64,000 bases of DNA, from contig CP074381.1 in assembly GCA_022041995.1 (NCBI GenBank), forward strand, positions 1,426,001-1,490,000, read 5' to 3'. The position numbers were made by a program, and so were the translations under genes. Below the pieces are notes generated by a model that did not search any database, was not told the origin of the DNA, and worked only from the letters and a program-made list of their open reading frames with translations. Below are positions 54,249 through 62,798 of the stretch, piece after piece. The stretch's first letter is position 1. Every line of letters starts with the position of its first letter. Source of the stretch: Cupriavidus necator. Its GTDB lineage: Bacteria > Pseudomonadota > Gammaproteobacteria > Burkholderiales > Burkholderiaceae.

Positions 54249-55130
54249 ATGTCTGCCAGTCCGCGTCTCGGTTTTGTCCAGTGCATCAGTCCGGCGGGCC
54301 TGCACCGCATGGCCTACCACGAGTGGGGCGACCCCGCCAATCCGCGCGTGCTGGTGTGCGCGCATGGGCTGACGCGCACCGGCCGCGACTTCGACGCCGT
54401 CGCCAGCGCGCTGTGCGGCGACTACCGCGTGGTCTGCCCCGATATGGCCGGGCGCGGCCGCTCGGAATGGCTGGCCGATGCCAACGGCTACGTGGTGCCG
54501 CAGTATGTGTCCGACATGGTCACACTGATTGCGCGGCTCAATGTGGAGAAGGTGGACTGGTTCGGCACTTCGATGGGCGGGCTGATCGGCATGGGCCTGG
54601 CCGGGCTGCCGAAGTCGCCGGTGCGCAAGCTGCTGCTCAACGACGTGGGCCCGAAGCTGGCGCCCTCGGCGGTGGAACGGATCGGCGCCTACCTGGGGCT
54701 GCCGGTGCGCTTCAAGACCTTCGAGGAAGGCCTGGCCTACCTGCAGACCATCAGCGCATCGTTCGGGCGCCATGCGCCCGAGCAGTGGCGCGAGCTCAAC
54801 GCCGCCATCCTGAAGCCGGTGCAGGGCACCGACGGCCTGGAATGGGGCTTGCATTACGATCCGCAGCTGGCGGTGCCGTTCCGCAAGTCCACGCCCGAGG
54901 CCATTGCTGCCGGCGAGGCCGCGCTCTGGCGCAGCTTCGAGGCCATCGAAGGCCCGGTGCTGGTGGTGCGCGGCGCGCAGTCGGACCTGCTGCTGCGCGA
55001 GACCGTGGCCGAAATGGTGGCGCGCGGCAAGCATGTGAGCTCGGTGGAAGTGCCCGATGTGGGCCATGCCCCGACCTTTGTCGATCCGGCGCAGATTGCG
55101 ATCGCCCGGCAGTTCTTTACCGGGGCCTGA
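54249..55130 (+). CDS. Alpha/beta hydrolase
   Basis: A 293-residue alpha/beta hydrolase with the oxyanion segment CAHGLTRTGRDFD, the nucleophile elbow GTSMGG (S108) and the catalytic histidine in VPDVGHAPTFVDP. This resembles the 3-oxoadipate enol-lactonase / proline-iminopeptidase-like group. In its position opposite bdhA it could be an oligomer hydrolase of 3-hydroxybutyrate, but this is only suggested by context. The start at 54249 (MSASPRLGFVQ) is chosen with GGGAGTCC before it. Confidence 0.88.
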   Translation: MSASPRLGFVQCISPAGLHRMAYHEWGDPANPRVLVCAHGLTRTGRDFDAVASALCGDYRVVCPDMAGRGRSEWLADANGYVVPQYVSDMVTLIARLNVEKVDWFGTSMGGLIGMGLAGLPKSPVRKLLLNDVGPKLAPSAVERIGAYLGLPVRFKTFEEGLAYLQTISASFGRHAPEQWRELNAAILKPVQGTDGLEWGLHYDPQLAVPFRKSTPEAIAAGEAALWRSFEAIEGPVLVVRGAQSDLLLRETVAEMVARGKHVSSVEVPDVGHAPTFVDPAQIAIARQFFTGA

Positions 55131-55174
55131 CTGCAACGCATGCCGGCCTTGTTTTTATCAGTCAACGCATTGTC

Positions 55175-55537
55175 ATGAGTAACCTTGAACTGAAGCGCGC
55201 CCACGTGGGCAAGCGGTTGTCCGAATACGCGGTCTATAACGGCGTGGTGTATCTCGCCGGTCAGGTGCCCGAGGTCGATCCCAAGGCCGATATCCGCGGC
55301 CAGACGCGCGAGGTCCTCGGCCATATCGAGCGCCTGCTGGCCGAGGCCGGCAGCGACAAGACCCGCATCCTGTCGTGCCAGATCTTCCTGACCAATGTCG
55401 ACCAGATCGGCGAGATGAACGAGGTCTGGGACGCCTGGGTGCCGCAAGGCAACACGCCCCCGCGCGCCACCGTCGAAGCCCGCCTGGCCAATCCCGATTA
55501 CCTGATCGAAGTGGTGGTGACCGCTGCGCTCAACTGA
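55175..55537 (+). CDS. RidA family protein (YjgF/UK114)
   Basis: A 120-residue trimeric Rid-family protein. Typical features are YNGVVYLAGQVPEVD, TREVLGHIERLLAEAGSDKTRIL and the arginine-bearing PPRATVEARLANPDYLIEV; the arginine is the residue that in RidA hydrolyses reactive enamines. Some subgroups lack this activity, so deaminase function is probable but not certain. It lies 15 bases upstream of relA. Confidence 0.92.
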   Translation: MSNLELKRAHVGKRLSEYAVYNGVVYLAGQVPEVDPKADIRGQTREVLGHIERLLAEAGSDKTRILSCQIFLTNVDQIGEMNEVWDAWVPQGNTPPRATVEARLANPDYLIEVVVTAALN

Positions 55538-55552
55538 TGCAGGCGTTGTGAC

Positions 55553-57772
55553 ATGGTGACGTCCACCGACCTGACCGGTCGGGTCGCGGGCATTCCGGAT
55601 GCCGAACTGGTCGAGCGCGCACTGGCCTACGTGCGCGAGCAGGGTGCCGAGGTCGCGCTGCCCACCGGCGAGACCGTGCTGTCGCACGCGCAGGGCATGC
55701 TGCGCATCCTCGACGGCCTGCGCGTCGACGACGCCGCGCGCGCCGCTGCCTGCCTGTTCGGCCTGGTGGCGTTCGTGCCCGGCACCGAGGCCGAGATCGC
55801 GCCGCGCTTTGGCGACGAGGTGGCGCGGCTGGTCGACGGTGTGCGGCAGTTGCTGCGCATCGGTGCCATCGCCGGCAGCCGCCCCGATGCCGAGCCCTCG
55901 AAGAACGAAGCGCAGGCGCGCCATGAGCAGGTCGAGGCGCTGCGCAAGATGCTGCTGGCGTTTGCGCAGGATATCCGCGTGGTGCTGGTGCGCCTGGCCT
56001 CGCGGCTGCAGACCCTGCGCTGGCTGGCCGAGACCAAGCAGGCGCCGCTGCCCGGCGTTGCGCGCGAAACGCTGGACATCTACGCGCCGCTGGCGAACCG
56101 CCTCGGCATCTGGCAGATGAAGTGGGAGCTGGAGGACCTGGCGTTCCGCTTCGAGCAGCCGGATACCTACAAGCGCATCGCCAGGCTGCTGGATGAAAAA
56201 CGCATCGAGCGCGAAGGCTATATCTCCAGCGCCATCGAACGGCTGCAGTCCGAGCTGGCGACCGCCGGCATCCGTGCCGAGGTCAGCGGGCGGCCCAAGC
56301 ATATCTTCAGCATCTGGAAGAAGATGCGCGGCAAGGAACTGGATTTTGCCGACCTGTACGATGTGCGGGCCTTCCGCGTGATCGTCGACGATATCAAGGA
56401 CTGCTACACGGTGCTGGGTATCGTCCACCATATCTGGCAGCCGATCCCGCGCGAGTTCGACGACTATATCTCGCGGCCCAAGGCCAATGGCTACAAGTCG
56501 CTGCATACGGTGGTGATCGGCGATGACGGGCGCGCCTTCGAGGTGCAGATCCGCACCCATGAGATGCACCACTTTGCCGAATACGGCGTGGCCGCGCACT
56601 GGCGCTACAAGGAGGCGGGCAGCCGCGGCTATGCCGGGCAGTTTTCCGCCAGCGAGCGCTATGACGAGAAGATAGCCTGGCTGCGCCAGCTGCTGGCGTG
56701 GAAGGATGATGCCGACCACAGCGTGGCGCATGACGAGTCGTGGGAGCAGATCAAGCATGCCGCGATCGACGACCACATCTACGTGCTGACGCCGCAGGCG
56801 CGCGTGGTGGCGCTGCCGCAGGGCGCCACCGCGGTGGACTTTGCCTACTACCTGCACAGCGATCTCGGCCACCGCTGCCGCGGCGCGCGTGTGGACGGCA
56901 CCATGGTGCCGCTGAACACGCCGCTGAAGAACGGCCAGACCGTGGAGATCATCGCGGTCAAGCAGGGCGGACCGTCGCGCGACTGGCTCAACGCGGACCT
57001 GGGCTACCTGGCCAGCAACCGCGCGCGGGCCAAGGTGCGGGCCTGGTTCAATGCGCTCGATTCACAGGAGACCATCGCCCAGGGCCGCGTGCTGATCGAC
57101 AAGACGCTTCAGCGCGAAGGCAAGACCGCGGTCAAGCTGGAAGAGCTGGCCACGCGGCTGGGCTTCAAGACGCCGGAGGACCTGTTCGCGGCGGTGGCCA
57201 AGGACGAGTTCAGCCTGCGCCACGTTGAGCATGCGCTGCGCCACCCGGAGGGCGAGGTCCAGGCGCCGCTGAGCGAGGAAGACGCTGTCACCAAGAAGAG
57301 CCGCGCCACCAGCGTGGCGCGCGGCGCCAAGAGCGGCGTGCTGGTGGTGGGGGTGGATTCGCTGATGACGCAGATGTCGCGCTGCTGCAAGCCGGCGCCG
57401 CCGGACGACATCGTCGGCTTTGTCACGCGGGGGCGCGGGGTGTCGATCCATCGGCGCAGCTGCCACACCTTCCAGCAACTGGCCGGGCGCGCGCCGGAGC
57501 GGGTGATCCAGACCGAGTGGGGCCAGAAGAGCCACGCCGCGGTCTACCCGGTCGATATCCATGTCGAGGCGATCGATCGCCAGGGGCTGCTGCGCGATAT
57601 CTCCGAAGTGCTGTCGCGCGAGAAGATCAACGTCACCGGCGTCAAGACGCTCTCCAGCAAGGGTGTCGCGCGCATGCAGTTCACTGCCGAAGTGTCCGAG
57701 GCCACGCAGCTGCAGCGCGCGCTGCAGTTGATCGAAGACGTCCAGGGGGTGTTGCAGGCGAAAAGAAAGTGA
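55553..57772 (+). CDS. relA: (p)ppGpp synthetase RelA
   Basis: A 739-residue RelA/SpoT-homologue. The N-terminal HD hydrolase domain is degenerate: where SpoT has the HDxxED motif, this protein has LFGLVAFVPG, so it should be synthetase-only, as in E. coli RelA. The synthetase domain (about residues 225-370) shows GRPKHIFSIWKKM, DLYDVRAFRVIVDDIKDCY, RPKANGYKSLHTVV and VQIRTHEMHHFAEYGVAAHW. A TGS domain (about 400-465) and a C-terminal ACT domain (about 660-739) follow. It binds stalled ribosomes and makes the stringent-response alarmone. The tRNA-Val promoter overlaps its 3' end. Confidence 0.95.
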   Translation: MVTSTDLTGRVAGIPDAELVERALAYVREQGAEVALPTGETVLSHAQGMLRILDGLRVDDAARAAACLFGLVAFVPGTEAEIAPRFGDEVARLVDGVRQLLRIGAIAGSRPDAEPSKNEAQARHEQVEALRKMLLAFAQDIRVVLVRLASRLQTLRWLAETKQAPLPGVARETLDIYAPLANRLGIWQMKWELEDLAFRFEQPDTYKRIARLLDEKRIEREGYISSAIERLQSELATAGIRAEVSGRPKHIFSIWKKMRGKELDFADLYDVRAFRVIVDDIKDCYTVLGIVHHIWQPIPREFDDYISRPKANGYKSLHTVVIGDDGRAFEVQIRTHEMHHFAEYGVAAHWRYKEAGSRGYAGQFSASERYDEKIAWLRQLLAWKDDADHSVAHDESWEQIKHAAIDDHIYVLTPQARVVALPQGATAVDFAYYLHSDLGHRCRGARVDGTMVPLNTPLKNGQTVEIIAVKQGGPSRDWLNADLGYLASNRARAKVRAWFNALDSQETIAQGRVLIDKTLQREGKTAVKLEELATRLGFKTPEDLFAAVAKDEFSLRHVEHALRHPEGEVQAPLSEEDAVTKKSRATSVARGAKSGVLVVGVDSLMTQMSRCCKPAPPDDIVGFVTRGRGVSIHRRSCHTFQQLAGRAPERVIQTEWGQKSHAAVYPVDIHVEAIDRQGLLRDISEVLSREKINVTGVKTLSSKGVARMQFTAEVSEATQLQRALQLIEDVQGVLQAKRK

Positions 57773-57781
57773 TGCTATACT
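57752..57781 (+). promoter_or_regulatory. Promoter of tRNA-Val
   Basis: TTGCAG (57752-57757) and TATACT (57776-57781) are 18 bases apart; transcription would begin about six bases before the tRNA. The -35 box lies inside the relA coding end. Confidence 0.6.
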
Positions 57782-57793
57782 TGCGGCTTCGCT

Positions 57794-57870
57794 AGGCTCG
57801 TAGCTCAGCTGGTTAGAGCACCACCTTGACATGGTGGGGGTCGTTGGTTCGAGTCCAATCGAGCCTACCA
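57794..57870 (+). tRNA. tRNA-Val (anticodon GAC)
   Basis: A 77-base cloverleaf: acceptor stem AGGCTCG / CGAGCCT, D-arm with AGCTCAGCTGGTTAGAGC, anticodon stem CCACC / GGTGG enclosing TTGACAT with anticodon GAC, T-arm GTTGG-TTCGAGT-CCAAT, discriminator A and an encoded CCA end (57868-57870). It reads valine codons GUC and GUU. Confidence 0.97.
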
Positions 57871-58231
57871 ACGAATTGCAGTAAAGCAGTAAAAAGAAGT
57901 GCGGCAAGTCCGATTCAACCCCATACGGAACGGAAGGGCATCATGGTTATGACACCGCGAACTACTACCGCTGGCAAGCGACAGTAGTCGAGGTGCGCCT
58001 TCGACCCGGTTGGATCGGGTTTGACAAAGAGAAACGCGGCCTTGGCCGCGTTTTTTTTCGTCTGTCGCCTGCCAGCGCCCTGATAAGCTGCCGCCTTTCC
58101 GGTGCGGCAGAGCAGGGCGGTAAAGAATGAATCGCCAGTCCCGCAGGCATGCGGGGGCCGGTGCCACAAGATGCAGTTTGATCCGCTCAGGCGATGCGCA
58201 AGGCGCAGCCGGCGGAACCTGGAGAGTCGAA
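57871..58231 (+). other. Long leader between tRNA-Val and thrS
   Basis: No protein gene is seen in these 361 bases. The first 160 bases after the tRNA form a short transcribed-looking unit ending at a strong terminator (58033-58058). Then comes a thrS leader with a hairpin CTGCCGC / GCGGCAG near 58088-58114 and no clear Shine-Dalgarno until GGAGAG before thrS. The segment 57900-58030 could be a small RNA cut from the tRNA transcript. Confidence 0.45.
58033..58058 (+). terminator. Rho-independent terminator before thrS
   Basis: A 9-bp stem (AACGCGGCC / GGCCGCGTT) with a two-base TT gap as loop is followed by eight T. It ends the tRNA-Val transcript or acts as an attenuator for thrS. Confidence 0.85.
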
Positions 58232-60139
58232 ATGATCGCAATCACGCTGCCGGATGGGTCCCGCCGCGAGTTTCCCGGCCCGGTGACGGTTGCCGAAGTG
58301 GCGCAGAGCATCGGCGCCGGCCTGGCCAAGGCCGCGCTGGCCGGCAAGGTGGACGGCCAACTGGTCGACACGAGCTACAAGATCGACCGCGATGCCGGGC
58401 TGGCCATCGTCACGGACAAGGACGCCGATGGCGTCGACGTGATCCGCCACTCCACGGCGCACTTGCTGGCCTATGCCGTCAAGGAGCTCTATCCGGAAGC
58501 ACAGGTGACGATCGGGCCGGTGATTGAAAACGGCTTCTACTACGACTTTGCCTACAAGCGTCCCTTCACGCCCGAAGACCTGGCCGCCATCGAGAAGAAG
58601 ATGACGGACCTCGCCCGCAAGGACGAGAAGGTCGTGCGCGAAGTGTGGAACCGCGACGAGGCGGTGGCGCTGTTCGAGTCGATGGGCGAGAAGTACAAGG
58701 CCGAGATCATCGGCTCGATCCCGGCTGACCAGGAAATCGGCCTGTACCGCGAAGGCAATTTCGTCGACCTGTGCCGCGGCCCGCACGTGCCGTCCACGGG
58801 CAAGCTGAAGGTCTTCAAGCTGATGAAGGTGGCCGGCGCCTACTGGCGCGGCGACGCCAACAACGAGATGCTCCAGCGCATCTACGGCACGGCCTGGGCG
58901 AAGAAGGAAGACCAGGAAGCCTACCTGCACATGCTGGAAGAGGCCGAGAAGCGCGACCACCGCAGGCTCGGCAAGACGCTTGACCTGTTCCACCTGCAGG
59001 AAGAAGCGCCCGGCATGGTGTTCTGGCATCCGAAGGGCTGGCAGGTGTGGCAGGCGGTCGAGCAATATATGCGCGGCCGCCTGACGGACGCCGGCTACGA
59101 TGAAGTCCGCACGCCGCAGGTGATGGATCGTTCGCTTTGGGAAAAGTCCGGCCACTGGCAGAATTACAAGGAGAACATGTTCGTCACGGAGTCGGAGAAG
59201 CGGGACTACGCGATCAAGCCGATGAACTGCCCCGGCCATGTGCAGATCTTCAACCACGGTCTGCGTTCGTACCGCGACCTGCCGCTGCGCCTGGCTGAGT
59301 TTGGCGCCTGCCACCGCAACGAGCCGTCGGGCGCGCTGCACGGGCTGATGCGCGTGCGCGGCTTTGTGCAGGATGATGCGCACATCTTCTGCACGGAAGA
59401 GCAGATCGTGGCGGAGGCCAAGGCCTTCAACGAACTGGCGTTCTCGGTCTACGACGACTTTGGCTTCAAGGATGTGAAGGTCAAGCTGTCGCTGCGCCCG
59501 GACCAGCGTGCCGGCTCGGACGAGGTCTGGGATCACGCCGAAGAGGGCCTGCGCCTGGCGCTGCGCGCCTGCGGCGTGGATTGGGAGGAGCTGCCGGGTG
59601 AGGGTGCCTTCTACGGCCCCAAGGTCGAGTACCACATCAAGGACGCGATCGGCCGCTCGTGGCAGTGCGGCACGCTGCAGCTTGACCTGGTGCTGCCGGA
59701 GCGCCTGGATGCCGAATACGTCTCCGAGGACAACTCGCGCAAGCGCCCGGTGATGCTGCACCGCGCCATCCTGGGTTCGTTCGAGCGTTTCCTGGGCATC
59801 CTGCTGGAAAACCACGCCGGCGCGCTGCCGGCCTGGCTGGCCCCGGAGCAGGTGGTGGTCATGAATATTGCGGATTCGCAGGCGGAATACGCCGAAAGCG
59901 TCGTGCAATTGCTGCAAAAACAAGGGTTTAGGGCCAAGGCCGATTTGCGTAACGAGAAAATTACGTATAAAATCCGCGAGCATTCGCTTCAAAAGGTTCC
60001 CTACCTGCTGGTAGTGGGCGACAAGGAGCGGGATGCCAGTCAAGTGGCCGTGCGTGCCCGTGGCAACGTGGATCTGGGTGTGATGCCTGTCTCCGCGTTT
60101 GTTGAGCGTCTGCAAAACGACGTCGCCAGCAAAGCCTGA
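58232..60139 (+). CDS. thrS: Threonyl-tRNA synthetase
   Basis: A 635-residue class II synthetase. The N-terminal TGS domain (1-60, [23 protein letters not shown]) is followed by the editing domain with [16 protein letters not shown]. The catalytic core has [20 protein letters not shown] and the motif 2 region [22 protein letters not shown], and the anticodon-binding domain closes the protein. Zinc-binding cysteine and histidines are in place. The ATG at 58232 has GGAGAG upstream. It heads the thrS-infC-rpmI-rplT-pheST cluster conserved in many proteobacteria. Confidence 0.97.
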   Translation: MIAITLPDGSRREFPGPVTVAEVAQSIGAGLAKAALAGKVDGQLVDTSYKIDRDAGLAIVTDKDADGVDVIRHSTAHLLAYAVKELYPEAQVTIGPVIENGFYYDFAYKRPFTPEDLAAIEKKMTDLARKDEKVVREVWNRDEAVALFESMGEKYKAEIIGSIPADQEIGLYREGNFVDLCRGPHVPSTGKLKVFKLMKVAGAYWRGDANNEMLQRIYGTAWAKKEDQEAYLHMLEEAEKRDHRRLGKTLDLFHLQEEAPGMVFWHPKGWQVWQAVEQYMRGRLTDAGYDEVRTPQVMDRSLWEKSGHWQNYKENMFVTESEKRDYAIKPMNCPGHVQIFNHGLRSYRDLPLRLAEFGACHRNEPSGALHGLMRVRGFVQDDAHIFCTEEQIVAEAKAFNELAFSVYDDFGFKDVKVKLSLRPDQRAGSDEVWDHAEEGLRLALRACGVDWEELPGEGAFYGPKVEYHIKDAIGRSWQCGTLQLDLVLPERLDAEYVSEDNSRKRPVMLHRAILGSFERFLGILLENHAGALPAWLAPEQVVVMNIADSQAEYAESVVQLLQKQGFRAKADLRNEKITYKIREHSLQKVPYLLVVGDKERDASQVAVRARGNVDLGVMPVSAFVERLQNDVASKA

Positions 60140-60187
60140 TGGGTGGTGAGCACGGCTTGTTTTTTTGTCTTCTTGAGGTAACGCAAC

Positions 60188-60709
60188 ATCGCTACGGACA
60201 AAGGTCATCGCATCAACCGGGAAATCAGCGCGCCTGAGCTGCGCCTGGTAGGGGTTGATAACGAACAGCTCGGCATCGTCAAGTTCATGGACGCGCTCCG
60301 GCTGGCTGAAGATAAGGACTTGGACCTGGTGGAGATCGCGCCGAACGCGGTTCCGCCCGTCGCCCGGATCATGGATTACGGGAAGTTCAAGTACGAAGAA
60401 GCCAAGCGCGCCCACGAGGCGAAGCTGAAGCAGAAGATCATCCAGGTCAAGGAAGTCAAGTTCCGGCCGGGTACGGATGATGGCGACTACAACGTCAAGC
60501 TGCGCAACCTGAAGCGCTTCCTGGAAGACGGCGACAAGACCAAGATCACGCTGCGGTTCCGTGGTCGCGAGATGGCGCACCAGGAAATCGGCGCGCGGAT
60601 GCTCGAACGCCTGAAGGCGGACCTGGAAGAAATCGGCCAGGTCGAGCAGATGCCGAAGATGGAAGGGCGCCAGATGGTGATGGTGCTCGCCCCCAAGAAG
60701 AAGAAGTAA
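60188..60709 (+). CDS. infC: Translation initiation factor IF-3 (AUC start)
   Basis: A 173-residue IF-3. The N-terminal domain starts [20 protein letters not shown], and the C-terminal domain contains [20 protein letters not shown] and the end [11 protein letters not shown]. The initiation codon must be ATC at 60188: an in-frame TAA lies at 60179, the codons between are CGC and AAC, and TTGAGGT sits at ribosome-site distance. Later ATG codons (first at 60284) would remove the conserved N-terminus. A rare start codon that IF-3 itself rejects is the known means of infC autoregulation (AUU in E. coli). Confidence 0.93.
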   Translation: MATDKGHRINREISAPELRLVGVDNEQLGIVKFMDALRLAEDKDLDLVEIAPNAVPPVARIMDYGKFKYEEAKRAHEAKLKQKIIQVKEVKFRPGTDDGDYNVKLRNLKRFLEDGDKTKITLRFRGREMAHQEIGARMLERLKADLEEIGQVEQMPKMEGRQMVMVLAPKKKK

Positions 60710-60727
60710 TTCCTGCGCGGTGCAGCG

Positions 60728-60791
60728 GCCGGGATGTCAGGCATCCCGGCGTTGCTTCGTGCGGAAGTCGCGCGCGGCCCGCAAGGGCCGC
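60728..60791 (+). promoter_or_regulatory. Two hairpins in the infC-rpmI leader
   Basis: A 9-bp stem GCCGGGATG / CATCCCGGC (60728-60750) and a 7-bp stem GCGGCCC / GGGCCGC with a GCAA loop (60774-60791) lie between infC and rpmI. They could form part of an L20-binding autoregulatory leader or a weak attenuator; this is inferred from position. Confidence 0.4.
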
Positions 60792-60876
60792 TGTGCAACA
60801 ACAAGTGGATGCGGGTCTTGCAAGCGTCGGCGTGAGCCGTCCACCTGCATGCATGTCATATGAGCTGGAGTTTTTC

Positions 60877-61074
60877 ATGCCGAAGATGAAGACGAAGAAA
60901 AGCGCCTCCAAGCGCTTTACTGCACGTCCGAACGGTTCGTTCAAGCGTGGCCAGGCCTTCAAGCGTCACATCCTGACCAAGAAGACCACCAAGAACAAGC
61001 GTCAACTGCGCGGTACTCAGGACGTCCATGAGACGAACCTGAAGTCGGTGCGCGCGATGATGCCTTACGCATAA
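60877..61074 (+). CDS. rpmI: 50S ribosomal protein L35
   Basis: A 65-residue, very basic protein starting [20 protein letters not shown], with [23 protein letters not shown] and a methionine-rich end, the full L35 length. A GCTGGAG site lies ten bases upstream. It is followed by rplT after 28 bases. Confidence 0.97.
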   Translation: MPKMKTKKSASKRFTARPNGSFKRGQAFKRHILTKKTTKNKRQLRGTQDVHETNLKSVRAMMPYA

Positions 61075-61102
61075 CCCCTGACGAAAACGAAAGGAGAATT
61101 AC

Positions 61103-61459
61103 ATGCCTCGAGTAAAGCGTGGGGTCACTGCACGGGCCCGTCACAAGAAAGTCATCGATGCTGCCAAGGGTTACCGCGGCCGTCGCAATAATGTCTATCG
61201 CATCGCCAAGCAGGCGGTCATGCGTGCTGGCCAGTACGCGTACCGCGATCGCCGCAACAAGAAGCGCGTGTTCCGCGCGCTGTGGATTGCGCGTATCAAT
61301 GCCGCGACGCGTGAGCATGGCATGACCTACAGCGTGTTCATGAACGGTCTGAAGAAGGCCTCGATTGAACTGGACCGCAAGGTGCTGTCGGACATGGCTA
61401 TTCACGACAAGCCTGCCTTTGCCGCCATCGTCAACCAGGTGAAAGCCACCGTTGCCTGA
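61103..61459 (+). CDS. rplT: 50S ribosomal protein L20
   Basis: A 118-residue protein with the L20 start [18 protein letters not shown] and the conserved [16 protein letters not shown] and [18 protein letters not shown] stretches. L20 is an early assembly protein and in other bacteria represses the rpmI-rplT messenger. AAAGGAGAA precedes the ATG. Confidence 0.97.
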
Positions 61460-61536
61460 TGCCGGCTGCGGCAGCGCGTAAGCGCTGCCGGGCAAGCACC
61501 GACCGCAAGGTCGACCGCCGACCGCAAGGTCTGCTG

Positions 61537-61567
61537 AAACGGGGCTCCTCACCGAGCCCCGTTTTTA
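61537..61567 (+). terminator. Rho-independent terminator or attenuator rplT / pheS
   Basis: A perfect 11-bp stem (AAACGGGGCTC / GAGCCCCGTTT) with a CTCACC loop is followed by TTATTT. It lies 78 bases after rplT and 130 bases before pheS. No leader peptide rich in phenylalanine codons was found upstream of it, so a plain terminator is more likely than a pheS attenuator. Confidence 0.85.
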
Positions 61568-61697
61568 TTTCGAATGCCGTTTCAGTTGCCGGAATCCGGT
61601 CGCCGAGACCGCATTCGAAACGAACACCGCACGTAGTGCCAACCCACGTCGGACCGGTGCGTACCGGCCCGACGCCAAAAGTCCCACGACCGCCGCC

Positions 61698-62741
61698 ATG
61701 TCTCAGGATCTGGATCAAATTGTCGCCGATGCCCAGGCCGCCTTCGCTGCTGCCAACGACAACGCCACGCTGGAAAACGAAAAGGCCCGCTTCCTGGGCA
61801 AGACCGGCGCGCTGACCGAATTGCTCAAGGGCCTCGGCAAGCTCGACCCGGAAACCCGCAAGACGGAAGGCGCCCGTATCAACCAGATCAAGCAGCAAGT
61901 TGAAGCCGCCCTGCAGGCACGCCGCCAGGCGCTGGCCGATGCGCTGATGAACGCGCGCCTGGCCGCGGAGGCCATCGACGTCACGCTGCCTGGCCGTGCG
62001 GTCAGCCGCGGCAGCCTGCACCCGGTGATGCGCACGTGGGAGCGCGTCGAGCAGATCTTCGGCTCGATCGGTTTCGATGTGGCCGACGGCCCCGAGATCG
62101 AGACTGACTGGATGAACTTCACCGCGCTGAACAACCCGGACAACCACCCGGCGCGTTCGATGCAGGACACCTTCTATGTCGACGGCCGCGACAGCGACGA
62201 CAAGCTGCTGCTCCTGCGCACGCACACCAGCCCGATGCAGGTCCGCTACGCGAAGATGCATGTCGAGAAGTACGCCGGCAAGGCGATGCCGCCGATCAAG
62301 GTGATCTGCCCGGGCCGCACCTACCGTGTCGACAGCGATGCCACGCACTCGCCGATGTTCAACCAGGTCGAAGGCCTGTGGATCGGCGAGGATGTCAGCT
62401 TTGCCGACCTGAAGGGCGTGTACACCGATTTCCTGCGCAAGTTCTTCGAGCGCGATGACATCCAGGTGCGCTTCCGCCCGTCGTACTTCCCGTTCACCGA
62501 GCCGTCGGCAGAGATCGACATGGCCTTCGAGGATGGGAAAAATGCGGGCAAGTGGCTGGAGATCTCCGGTTCGGGCCAGGTGCATCCGAACGTGCTGCGC
62601 AACATGGGCCTCGATCCCGAGCGCTATATCGGCTTTGCGTTCGGCTCCGGCCTGGAGCGCCTGACCATGCTGCGCTATGGCATCAACGACCTGCGCCTGT
62701 TCTTCGAGGGTGACGTGCGCTTCCTGCGCCAGTTCGCCTGA
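61698..62741 (+). CDS. pheS: Phenylalanyl-tRNA synthetase alpha subunit
   Basis: A 347-residue class II synthetase subunit. An N-terminal coiled coil (residues 1-90) binds tRNA. The catalytic part has [19 protein letters not shown], the motif 2 region [26 protein letters not shown] and motif 3 [22 protein letters not shown]. No strong ribosome site is visible before the ATG at 61698, where an imperfect hairpin (61648-61673) lies instead. It forms a tetramer with PheT. Confidence 0.96.
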   Translation: MSQDLDQIVADAQAAFAAANDNATLENEKARFLGKTGALTELLKGLGKLDPETRKTEGARINQIKQQVEAALQARRQALADALMNARLAAEAIDVTLPGRAVSRGSLHPVMRTWERVEQIFGSIGFDVADGPEIETDWMNFTALNNPDNHPARSMQDTFYVDGRDSDDKLLLLRTHTSPMQVRYAKMHVEKYAGKAMPPIKVICPGRTYRVDSDATHSPMFNQVEGLWIGEDVSFADLKGVYTDFLRKFFERDDIQVRFRPSYFPFTEPSAEIDMAFEDGKNAGKWLEISGSGQVHPNVLRNMGLDPERYIGFAFGSGLERLTMLRYGINDLRLFFEGDVRFLRQFA

Positions 62742-62798
62742 CGCGCCGCCGTCCCCTCGTCAACGACCACACAGAATACTTACCGGATCAGAAGCGCC

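Noticed and set aside
60287-60709. infC taken to start at the first later conventional-type start near 60287
   Set aside because: This would delete most of the conserved N-terminal domain of IF-3, which is encoded intact from the ATC at 60188.
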